Below, piece by piece: positions 1-12,600 of a stretch of 64,000 nt of DNA. The first letter of the stretch is position 1; every line of letters begins with the position of its first letter. The position numbers and the translations under genes were made by a program. Under the pieces are notes generated by a model that saw nothing but the letters and a program-made list of their open reading frames with translations, did not search any database and was not told the DNA's origin. Location: the NCBI RefSeq assembly GCF_905163445.1, contig NC_053183.1:17794001-17858000 (forward strand), written 5' to 3'. Origin of the DNA: Pararge aegeria. Its lineage: Eukaryota; Arthropoda; Insecta; Lepidoptera; Nymphalidae.

Positions 1-547
1 TTTTTTTTTTTTTTTTAATGAAATTTAAAAAAGAAACGATCTTTTAATCCGAAACGTGGCTTAAACTTATCAAAGTTTTTATTTAAATTTCAAAATATCT
101 TTAGTATTCGTATTTGACAAAATGTCCACAACTAGGCACTGATGGATTTACGTTTATTATTAGTATTATTACTATTTTGTATTAATGTGAATTATTACTA
201 ATTACAATTTAGTATGTATTTACATTATTAATAAATAATGCCGCTGCACCGATTTTGACAAAATTTGGCACGGAGATAGCTGGGCGTCCTGGAGCGTTAA
301 GCACATAGGATAATTTTTATCTTTGGATAAGTTAGTTAACTAGCTTCTTACGCTTAGGTTGCCTGTAACAGATAACTTTAAGTGATAAGGCCGTCTTTGC
401 ATCCTAACATTATGTACTTTTGTCTTTGTTTTTCTTTGTATTGTTTTTTTGTGTTTTGTTGCAATATAGTTATTCTATCTTTCTCACGTCATTTAAAAAA
501 AAAGCTAAACAATCGCAAAGTCATGGGCACTAGGATCAAACAAGTAC
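1..547. other. TFIIF-alpha intron, left edge
   Basis: AT-rich sequence beginning with a 16-base T run. No coding exon is recognisable. Positions about 355-520 hold a LINE-tail fragment on the plus strand ('gtgataaggccg' followed by a T-rich stretch). The RAP74 C-terminal winged helix is not encoded here. Confidence 0.6.
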
Positions 548-693
548 CTTTCTTAGTTTCATCGGGTTTCTTCTTCTTCTTGGTAAGTTTGCTGGCGCGT
601 TCTTCTCCCTCTTTAGTGGGTTCGTCTTCTTGCTCAGACTCTTGCTTCTGTTCTTGATCTTCGTCGCTGTCCTCGTCCGATGTCAGAAGTTTC
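548..693 (-). CDS. TfIIFalpha: TFIIF-alpha exon 9 (residues 287-336), last exon in the window
   Basis: Encodes KLLTSDEDSDEDQEQKQESE, further acidic residues, then KLTKKKKKPDETKK. It ends one base into a codon at a GTACTT donor, so the reading frame continues left of base 548. The acceptor lies only 16 bases left of the tandem array at 710-1547. Confidence 0.88.
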
Positions 694-3600
694 CTAAACG
701 GAAATGATTGTAAACAAGTTATGCATCCAACGACCTAAGCGATAAGGTTGATTTTGCATCTTACTTCTTCAACTTTCTGCTTTGCCTGCTAATGTTCTTA
801 TCTTTTGGTGTTGTACAAATAAAGAGTATAAATAAATAAAAACATGAGTTAAACAAGTGAAACATCCAGCGAATTAAGCGATAAGGCCGCCTACTGTATC
901 CTACCTCTTTAAGTTTCTGCTTTGCCTGTTATCGTTCTTAACTTTTGGTGCTGAACAAATAAATTCTATAAATAAATAAATACATCAGTTAAACAATAGA
1001 CGCATACAACAATCTAAGCGGTTAGGCCGCCTTTTGTATCCTACTTTTTAAAGTTTCTGCTTTGCCTGTTAATGTTCGTAACTTTTGGTGCTAAACAAAT
1101 AAATTCTATAAATAAATAAATACATCAGTTAAACAATAGACGCATACAACAATCAAAGCGATTAGGCCGCCTTTTGTATCCTACTTTCTAAAGTTTCTGC
1201 TTTGCCTGTTAATGTTATTAACTTTTTGTGTTGTATGAATAAAGAGTATAAAAAAATAAATACATGAGTTCAACAAGTGAAACATTCAACGACCCAAGCG
1301 ATAAGCCCGCCTTTTGTACCCTACTTCTTTAAGTTTCTGCCTTGCCTGTTAATGTCCTTATCTTTTGGTGGTGTACAAATATAGACTATAAATAAATTAA
1401 TAAAAACATCAGTTAAACAATAGACGCATACAACAATTTAAGCGATAAGGCCGCATTTTGTATCCTATTTCTTTAAGTTTCTGTTTTGCCTGTTAATGTA
1501 CTTAACTTTTTGTGTTGTATGAATAAAGTGCATTAATAAATACATCAGTTAAAAGATAACTTCGTTCGCCAACTTAAACCTAAAGCTACGAGGTTTCCCA
1601 CCAAGCCCTGGTCTAAGAAGAGCCCACAACAATCTGAGCCGGGTAACAAATCGTAAAGGGTAAAGGTATTTTAAAAATAAGTCCTACCTACGGCTTAACA
1701 GGTACACCTATTTTGGCGAAATTACACATAGATATAGTAAAAATCCTTTTTATCCCGGAAAATCAAACGGCTCCAGCGTGATTTAAAAAAAAAAAAAACA
1801 AAGTCGCGCAATACAGTGAATATAAAACTACACACTAACCTCAATGCATCTTCTTCTGCAACCCCCTTTAGTTCCTTGTTTGTTTTGGTCTCGTGATCTG
1901 ATTCACTGTGAAAAGAACGTCGATTATACACTTGACTTTAACGTCATATAAAAATGATAATGAGAAGAATAAAAAAATGTTAACGGTTCATAAGAAATGT
2001 TTCGCAATTCGAGTAGTAGCAGTTGATGAGCTCGTTCGGGGAACTACTACCGGCATGCTTATTTCTGCCGCAAAGCAGCATAGCCGTGTTCCAGTCTGAA
2101 GAGCGTGGTTGCCGGTGTAATTACAGGCAAATGCGGCTTAACACAAACAGAATTAAGAACACACAGAACCCTCATTCAGCCATTATTACATGCAGAGGAT
2201 TGTGCCCAGAACGAGTCTCACTTCACACCCGGGGAATGTTGCTAGCCAACAAACTTTTTCCATTTTCCTGATTTTATGGTATACGTTTACAACATTAGTA
2301 ACGTAAAATAATAACTGTCAACTGCTAAATGAAAGTGGCTAGCCGCCTATTCAAGAAACACTACTAAAGTGGAATGGTTTTTGATGCCACAATTTTAGTC
2401 GTGCACACGGATTCTGTATCTTCTTAATTCAATCAACTAAAAATTATTCTGTGATGAACATGAATATTTTTTCAGTGTCAGCAGAGCTAGTAGATATAAT
2501 TTTTGTCTCCTGCCCGTGCTAGCCGTGCTGACACTGAAAAAAAATTCATGTTCATCACAGAATATTTTTTTATTATCTAGGGGTATCTGTATTTTATAAG
2601 CATTTAAGTATATTATTCATAAAATTATTCATCAGCCATCTTAGTACCCATAACACAAGCTACGCTTACTTTGGGGCTAGATGGCGATGTGTGTATTGTC
2701 ACAGTATATTTATTATTTATTTATTTTAGCCTGGAAAACAAATCCTCCCCAATTATTGTGAAAATACGTAGTAAAGGTCGAAAAAGAACGCGGCCAACGG
2801 CTTTCGGATTTAATTTTAAACTCGAAAGTAAGCTACGTGTAGTTTAGTTTTCTCTTAAAGTTACCTGTCCGACGAATCCGATATGTAATCTCTCTCTCGA
2901 CCCTCCTCGTCTCCGTCGTCACTCTCCTCGAATGCTTCGTCTTCTACTTTCTTCTTCTTCTTGTTCTTTAAAGCTAGAAACTTATATGCATTTACAAAAA
3001 GTTACTTTTAGCAATTTTTTATAGTAGTTCAGAATCTTTAATTGAGGTTAATATAATCGTTAAATCTATTGCTATTTGTTTTTACTTTTGTATTTCCTTA
3101 CCATTTTTTTGTGCTCATCCTAACCCTATACTGTAACTTTTCTCTTGTATCTGTGATAGCTTGCCTGGTAAAGATCGCTTGTTAGCGATAAGGCCGCCTT
3201 TTGTACCTGCCTAATATTTGTAATTTTATTCTTCTTAAAGTGAAACTATGAAATATTCACATTTCATAGTTATAAAGTTTTTAATGTCAATCCTACTACA
3301 AATATAAGGGTGGGCGCAAAATTTATAGTGAAATGTATATTATGGATGAATTTGCTTGGTTTCATATTCGGGTTGAATCGGAAAATTAGGAAACACCCAA
3401 AGGAAATGGCGAAAAACCAATAATATGTTTTGTAAAGTATATGCGACCGGATTACTTTTAAAATATGGCGATATTTACGTCATAAGTTCACAGCTTCCTT
3501 CTATTTTGTGATATATCAAAAAGACGAGTTTTCATTGAGCTACGCCGCGTGCACAACATATTCGCATAAAAACACTGCATACTGTCGAATATATTTGAAA

Positions 3601-6600
3601 TGTTTCTACTGGAGAAATATATTTCCATTTTATATCATCTGTATCTTTTAGCTGGTCGAAATAAAAGCTTGTGATTGCCACATTGCGGCCATTGTTATTG
3701 GCTTAATTGAAAATACTTTAGTTGGTGCGCACTTTAGGGAATATTGTAAGCCAATCAGGTAGCTTTCAGCGATCATTGCATTGTCGTTGTCATTCAACAA
3801 CAAAAGAATTTACTCTTATTTACTCAATTTAACACATTCACAGGTATTAGGTAGGTATTTCTCTCAAGTATATATATTGGCGTTCACTTACGCGTAACTT
3901 CGGTAAGCGTGGAAGAAAATAATTTATATTATAAATTAATAAAGCTTTCATGCATACAAGATAGAGCAAAGTTTATTATCATCAATGTTTTAGCGACCAT
4001 AGCGAGCGTGCAGATTGGACTTCACGCGCCTCGGAGAACATTATGGAGAACCCTGGGGCATGCAGGTTTCTTCGCTTCGTTTTCCTTCGCAGTTAAAGCA
4101 AGGGATATTCAATTGTTTAAACTTAAAACACACATAGCTCCGAAAAATGACAGGTGTATGCCGAAGATCGTACTGGGTTCTCCCAAGATGAAGGCCGAAG
4201 TTTTAACTGTTATCAAATTCGATTTTTTGAAACGAGCAACTGCTCAGTTCCGTTCAGACTAAGATACGGTGGTAGAGTCAGACATACTCTAGTTTCAAAA
4301 GCACCTGTATGTAACATGAAGTTAAATTTTTAGTTGGCATGTTGCGACAAAGTCAAAGAGGATACAAACACTATGTTACTAATGCATTAACAAAGACAAT
4401 ACTCATTACAAATTGTTCAACGAATCTAGCGCCACTAGAATTGTTTTATTTTCAACACTAACAAAATATAAGATTTTTTCTTTCCGTTTAGATTTGAAAT
4501 GCAAACATCCTAATGCTATCTCGCTCGTGTACGAAACAACCAATAGCCGATGAAGATGTTTCGCGCGTAAAACTTGAGCGCTACGATTGGCTAAAATGTT
4601 TTCGGGAGATTTCAATTGAAATGAAATGAATATGTTTATGAGAATGTTATTAATACAATCATCATCAGTATGATCACTGCTTTGTTGAAGCCGCTCTCAT
4701 AGGATAGCGGGCTTTAAAACCCACCATGCCGCTCCAATATTGGTGCTTAAAATGTTCTCCGAAGCGCGTCCATTTCCTAACTCCGGAAAGTTTCAGAATG
4801 TTTTGATGCATAATAATACATGAATTTCATATAACCAGAAGCCTACCTTTTTTATTCTTCTTCTTCTTGGCCGCGGCCTCTTCGTCTTCCTTCTCTTTCT
4901 CGCCGCCTTCCGAATCCGAAGAATCGTCGTCAGAGTCTATCCACTCATCCATTTCTGATATCTTCAGATCTATGAGAAAATTTAACTATAATAAGACGGA
5001 ACGTAAAGTTCGTTAGGATTCAGCTTAGAAGCTTGAACGCAGAAGATTTTTCTAAAATTATGAGATGGGGGGTCTCCTCCCACAGTAAGATGGAGGGTCT
5101 CCTTCCACAGTGAGATGGGGGGTCTCCTCGCACAATGAAATGGGCCGTAGTCTTGTGGACTAGATACTTGTAGGTAGATACTAACCTTTCTTTGCTTTGG
5201 AGTTCTTAGTCTTTTTCTCGTCCGGGTCTTCGCCGTCTTCAGCGGCGTTGTCCCCGCACATGCGCTTGCGCAACATGAGAGAGAAGTAGTTTATCACTTT
5301 GTTTCGCCTGCAAACAAAATATATACATTAGAAAGATTGCACTGCAAACATTTTTTTTAATTATTTTATTCCTCTAAAATTAAGCCTTTGACTGCAATCT
5401 GACCTGGTGATGTGATGATGCAGTCTAAGATGGTAGCGGGCTAACCTGTTAGGGAGCATGGTAGTCATATCCCTAATCGGTTTCTACGCGACATCGCACC
5501 GGAACACTAAATCGCTTAGCGGCACGTCTTTGTCGGTAGGGTGGTAACTAGCCACGGCCAACCAGACCAGAGTAATATTCAGAAATCATAAATTTCCCAA
5601 AATGCCTCTGCCAGGAATGGAACCCGCGGCCTCCTACTTAAATTCAGAGCGCTTACCGTTGCGCCAGGGAGGTCGTCAAAAATTTATTTATTTATACTCT
5701 TTGTTTGTATACCACTCAGAAAAACGAGACAAAAAAAAGAAAAAACACATGAAGAATGAAGCAGGATACAAAAGGCGGCCTTATCGCTAAGTAGCGATCT
5801 CTGCCAGGCAACCTTAGGATTAGGAAAACTAAAAAGAAAACAAATAGGTGGGGTACCCTATTTAGTACATACATACAAATATCTACATACTAATACATAA
5901 ACCATACTACACAAATAAAAAAAATACTATTGATAAATATAAAAAATAAATTTACTAATACATATCTTAATATACCATAAATACTTAAATATGAGTTTGA
6001 GTAGATAAATAAATAATAATACTGAGCGAGATAATGAGCCTTAACAGCATTTTTAAATATGCCCAATGACTTCGACTGTCTTGTGTTCAATGGGAAAAAT
6101 GAATGAAAAAATGAGAAGGGAATGATTGCAGTGGCGTACACAGGGTATTTGACCAGGGTATGCATAATGCAGGTGCTTGGCATAAAATGAAAAAATTCCC
6201 CTCCAATACGAAATACATAAAATTATTTCGGTATGCAATGCTTTTGTGCATGTATGAAGTGCACGCCACTGAATGATGGAAGTATGCCTAGGAATCTCCT
6301 TAGAATAGACATTACTTATATAAACGGCATTGAAAACCTACTGGTACCAAGGCTTTCGTAAGCTATCGCCTACTTGTAGTCTTGGTACAGGATCCGCTTG
6401 CTCACAATTGATGAGTCTCTTTCGAGTATTAAACTCTAGGATCAAAGTAAAATGGACCTAATTTCACACAATTTAGAGTAGCAAATCCCGTAATTCTTAT
6501 TATTTTTTTGAACGCTGACAAAGCCCTAGCCTCTAGCTAAAGAGTATGTTGAAATAGTTATGTACTCATTTAAATTTCAGTGAATAAATGATTTTATTAT

Positions 6601-9600
6601 ATAAGCAGTGATAGCTCAGTGGTTAGGACTTCGACTTCACCTTCGTGGGGTCAAGTTTGTAACTTTTCTGAGTTCTGTGCAGCAATTAAAATATCACTTG
6701 CTTCAACGGTGAAGGAAAACATCGTGAGGAAAACTGCATGCCTGAGAGTTCTCCATAATGTCATCAAAGGTGTCTCTTCTTGGAGATGTCTGTTAAAAAG
6801 TACAAAGTTTGTATTAAACGTAAGCTTATAGAAAAGTCCTATTATAGTATAAAGGACTACGTAAACGATAAAAAAGCTTGGGTGTAAATTATTGCTCTAA
6901 CCAGGTTGCTCTTCTAATAATTTAAAATGACATTGTGAGATGGTGATAACAAAAAAAAAAAAAAAACACTCGGCTAAGTTTGTTGTGGGCTTCTTCTTAG
7001 ACCGGGACGCGTTTGGAACCCTCGTAGCTTTAGTTTTAAGTTTTAGCTTTGTGTGTGGAGTCCACCAATCCGAACTGGGCCAGCGTGGTGGACTACGGCC
7101 TTAAACTTCGGCCAGAGATGGGTTGATATGACGATGGTGATGATGATTACATATAACAAATAAACGTTTCAGTAACACTTAGGTGATAAGGATAACTATT
7201 GGTGAACGGTTGGTGTATGCAAAGTAATGAGTTAATACGATGATACTGGTATTATATACAGGATAATTTTTTTTTCAGTGCGGTTATTTTAATATTTCAC
7301 ACATGAACAAAATTTATGTTATATTTTTTTTTTTTTATGTTTTACTTAACGATACAGAAAAAACGGTTACAGACGATTAGTCCTCGGAAAAGATAATTAT
7401 GGGCACCCTTCACACAGCTGTCAACTTGCGATCAACGTTCTCGCACTCGGTCCTATCGTCGCAGCGGTAATTCCATAAAATAAAGCATAATAATAACTTA
7501 AACAATTAAAATTTAAAAACCTATCACGCATGCCTTTTTTTTTTTTAATCCACTACAAGTTAGCCCGTGACTGCAATCTCACCTGGTGGTAAGTGATGAT
7601 GCAGTCTAAGATAGTAGTGGGCTTTTATTTGTTTAGGTAGATACTTATTACGAGTCGCCATGATTTACTTATTTTATGCTTGGACATGGTAAAAAAAAAA
7701 TATTTGAAAATTTTTGTGGAAATATGTTATATATTATATTACATAAAAAAATCCGCAGTGGTTTCAAAATTATCCTGTATATACAATATAGTGGGTTATT
7801 AGTCTGTAACCTTCCAAACTCTTGTTCCGCCTCTTCTGCCGATAACGCCTTATAACGTTGTATAGGTTGAAAGTTGTACCTGAAAAAAAAATTAAGAAAA
7901 TAATTCAACCGTATTCGATCATTTACCCTGATAACGGAATAATTTCGGTTTCGTTTTATAAATTGAGAAACCGTTTCTATTTAGATTTCGCGCAATGAAA
8001 AGATATTAACCGGTTTATCGAACTTAGAATTCAGATCTTTTATCAAGGAAGGAGCAAGACGTTACCTAGAAAATACCTTAATTTTTTTTGTTGACGGGGG
8101 GATATCATTTTAAAAGATACCCGATTCTTAGTCCTAGAAAATACCTAGTTAATTAAAGAAAAATATTTTTTGATTTAGATTTTTAGATATTTTTCATTCT
8201 GTGGCAGTGTTTACAGTTTATTAGTTGGTTTTTAGAGTTTTGAAAAAAAAATTTTTTCTAAAGCCAATCGGCTTGGGAATTTCGAATCGTTGAATGAATC
8301 GGCATTCTGATTCCAAGGCTGGAAAATGAAAAAGGTTTGTGTGATGAACACGAATGTTTTCCAATGTCTGGATGTTCACTGTATACTATAAGTATTTGTG
8401 CATAATATTCATAAAAATATTCATCAGTCATCGTAGTACCCATAACACAAGCTACGCTTACTTTGGAGCTAGATGACAATGTGTGTATTGTCTTAGATTT
8501 TTTTTTATTATTAACTATGTCATTACCATTCTTGCAAGGGGTACGCATCGATTGCGCCATCGGCTGCATGCGTGAACACGTAATACGCTGCGTTCTCAGA
8601 AACACCGCCTTCCCGGATTCCTTTGAACCTAAAAACAGAAAAAGTTTTGTAATATCACCTAAACTCTTTGCTGGACCAAAGACTCGATACGTCATTACGC
8701 CATTAGCGAAGATTTTTACAGGATAAAATTACTATGCTTATACAAGGGCGGATCCAGCTTTGGCGCCAGGAGGGGGTCACATAGTCGTGGTCAAGTCGAG
8801 AACTTATAATTTAATCTTGATGACAATAGATAGAAGTAAAAAGTAGGTATTTTATTAATGTACCTAATAATAATAATAATAATAATAATCTTTATTGAAA
8901 GGTATAAACCCAGTTATAAGAATATAAAAAGATAAATTAAATAACAAAATAATAATAATAAGTAACAGTATTGCAATATAAAAATATTGCAAACTCACGT
9001 CCGTCATAATAATAATCATTAATTACATAGTTTGTCATATTTTATGGGTTTTCTTATACCTAACCTTTACAAAAATCACTACAGTTTATTTTCTATTTGC
9101 CTCACGGTGCACCGAAAGCCAGTGCTTGAAAATCGAGCAGTCCAGACCCTCTGCCAACGTGCTTAGGATTTCATTATCGGAGGCTCGCAAACGACTCCAA
9201 AATGTTGCTATTCTCGATCTTATGATCGCAAAGAAATCCGGTACTCTGGACCTAGCGAACATGTCCGACGCGCTGCAGTACCTTGGCAACTTCATCAAGA
9301 TACGATAAGCATTATTGTATTGCACCCTGATATTGTTGACAGCGCGTCTGGTGGACTTTACCCAAAGTTGACATGTATAGAAACATAAACAGTATGCTCT
9401 AAACAATGTCACCTTAACTTGGTCACTGCATTTCGCAAAGCGACGTGCGAGCATATTACATCTAACAGCCAGAGCACGTCGTTCCCTCTCTACATCTTCA
9501 TCATCGACAAGGCCTTCAGTCACAATATGTCCAAGGTATCTGAACCGCTCAACTCTCTCGAGCAAATCTCCATCAAGGAAAACCCCCGGAATAGTCCCCG

Positions 9601-12600
9601 GACCTCTGCCAGATCGGAACACCATCGTAACTGTCTTCTTAACCTAAGTATCTATCACCATCGTAACCTAAGTACTGTACTTAAAACTTTTTATTCTTTA
9701 CTGTACACTTGAAAAACTTAACCTAAATAACTTGTACATATACACGTACATAATGCCATCTTCTCTTGAAGACATCCAGAGAAGAATTATCACCCACGGA
9801 ATGAGGCAGCCTATTTATATTTCATAACCGTGGTGAATGATTTGCCATAACAGCTAGAGGTATGTCGAGGTGTATGACGCATAACTCCGCAAGAGTGAAG
9901 AGGTGAGGTAACTTAGTATAAACGGTATATACTCGTAGCATAAAATATTAACAAAACAACAACATAATTTTCAAGTAGGTTTAGTATCCTCGTATAAGTT
10001 CAATTGCCAAACAATAAGAAATAAAATAATTTAGAGAAATAACAAAAACAACATTTAAGTTAAAACACACGCACTGGAAGAATGAAATAGTGATTATTTT
10101 CCATTTCTTGTAATTAGTAAATTTGCAGCAATAAGTTTTAAGAATACTTATAAAGGTACAGTTATAAACACATTAAAGGTAGAAAGAGATTTAAGTTTTT
10201 TAACTTAGAACTATGTTGTGATATGTTGAAGTTTAGTCGTTCCGATTCCGATTGAGGTTAGGTTAGCTAGAGGTTACATAGTCGAGAGAATTCAAATTTT
10301 CGTTGCGTTCATTCCCAAACGTTTGCCACCATACGTTATTATATTAAATTTAATTAAGTATTGAAAGTTTGTAGTTACATAAAATCTATATGGTGACGAA
10401 ATATATAAATAAAATCATTATGTTCAATTAGTGGTCCACCTAAGTCCTGGAACCAGCTCAGGGGGGGTAATGACCCCCATGACCCGCCCCCCCTGGATCC
10501 GCCGTTGTGCTTATATAATACTGTTATTGTTGCTCTTCTAAAAAAACACCCGGCTAAGTTTTTTGTGGGCTTCTTCTTAGACCAGGACGCGTTTGGAACC
10601 CACATAGCTTTAGTTTTAAGTTTACGAATATGGTTCCACCATCATCTCACTACCGTGTAATTCTCATGTACTGTTCGCATCAAACATGATAGTTTTGAAT
10701 ACCTACTTGAATAAAGATATTTTTGATTTTGAATTTTGACTTTGAGTAATAACAAAAAAAAATCGAAAACATACTAACTTCTTGCCCGTCTTTCCACCAA
10801 CTTTGAGGATCCAGGGTTGATCTTCCGGCTTGTACTTTCGGGAGATGATGCCAAACTTTTTTCGTCGCGCCTCTTCGCGCATGTCTCGGCCATACTCTGA
10901 TCCTGCACCAAATCTATAACAAACATATAAATACATAAATAAATAAATACACATCGCAATCTGGCCCCAAAGTAAGTGTAGCTTGTTACTAAGATGACTG
11001 ATGAATATTATTATGAATAATATACATAAATAATTATAATATACATATAAACACCCTGCATATTTTATTCTCCTTCCCCGTGTCTCAAGAGCACATGTGT
11101 TGATTCTCAGAGTTATTTTTGCACCATGTCAAAGTGCAAGTAAAATAAAATATGTAATTTAAAATACAAGCATTTGAATAAACTTAGCTCTAGATTATCA
11201 CTTACTTGGGCATATCTTCCTCAATTCCTTTAAACTCTCTTATATTGTTCTCCCTTTCCATCTTCACATGAGTCCATTTTGCAAAGTCTACATTAAGTGT
11301 GGCATTAAATCTCATCACATGATATTTCTTTTTTACATTCTTGGGCACTCTGATTTTGAACTCTTGTACAGTTGATGTTGAGCCCTAAAAGTAAGACAAT
11401 AATAAATATTTTTAAGCATCCTATGACTGCCACACCTTGTACAGCTAGCATAGGTACGAGACAAAAATAATATCTCCAATTATAAGCATAAATATATATT
11501 TTAGTATACAATTATATGTTTATACCAGTATTTTTGTAGTTATTATGCTAATATACCTAGTATGTATGCTCATGTAAGTTTAGTTTATTTTATTTTTAAC
11601 ATACTTAATGCACCATCCACTTTCCACCTTTTTTAGCGGCTTTACATACTCAGATTGCCTTTGATAGATCACTTTTAGTAATAAGGCTGCCTTTGCACAC
11701 TAAGTACTATTTCGGTTTTCCTTGTGTTTTTCCTACTGTGTTTTGTTGCAATAAAGTTTTTCTATTCTAATCTATTGACAAGTCGTAAGATTGATGTGTC
11801 CACTTGCCAAAGCTTGGCAACATGGAATAGAAGAAGTTTATCATGTTCACCAATGCACTGTTGATTCAGTGTCCCTTGTGTTTTTCCTACTGTGTTTTGT
11901 TGCAATAAAATTTTCTTTTCTATTCTATTGACAACGATAAAATTGATGTGTCCACTTGCCAAAGCTTCACCAATGGGCAGAGAGTTGATAAAGCTGTGGG
12001 AGAAGATAAAATGTTGTCTTTTCCCAGGAAGAAAAATGTCCCCTGGTCGTAATAGTTGTGCTGTTTATACTATACATAAGCATAGTCATCTAAAGTTCAC
12101 GTTGCTGTAGACAAAACTAATCACATGCCTAATAAGACTATTTTTATCCCTTACAACACAAAACATTATTTATGCAGTAAATTTTCAAGCTCAAGTTAAA
12201 TTTCTGTATTTAGTTTATGAACTGTAGATCAATAATATACTTTATGCTGCATACAAAATATAGCAGTACATTATGGAAACCTCTAACGGATTAAGCATTA
12301 AATGTAAAGCATTAATTAACATATTATGCAACACCTTTCTTACTTTTTCGGATGATAAGCACAAGCACATTGGCTTTTTAACTAACGAAAATAGACTTTA
12401 AGCTGTCTAAGAATCATAGTGAATGTAAACGTTTGTGTTCAATCAACCCACTTCTGACATTCCTCTAAGGCCCTACCAAAAGAAAAGTAACCCTTTATAT
12501 GTATCAATAGGTAGAGCTGAACTCAACATCAATCAGATAACTATTAGGTAATCGGGTGCTTATGATATGGGCTAGGGTAAAGTGTTAAGGTACAGTACAA

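Noticed and set aside
710..1547. Regular direct repeats, possible CRISPR-like array
   Set aside because: Units are ~140 bp with no repeat/spacer alternation, and the host is an insect. It is a satellite from a LINE tail.
2446..2563. miRNA precursor
   Set aside because: Arms are SINE sequence and almost perfectly paired, without the bulged stem and conserved seed expected of a miRNA. No known lepidopteran miRNA recognised.
3909..4262. 117-codon plus-strand frame
   Set aside because: Covers a reversed Family B SINE; the translation has no domain and no conserved pattern.
8258..8695. 145-codon minus-strand frame
   Set aside because: Runs through a Family A SINE and out of frame over TFIIF-alpha exon 4; the true frame of the exon differs.
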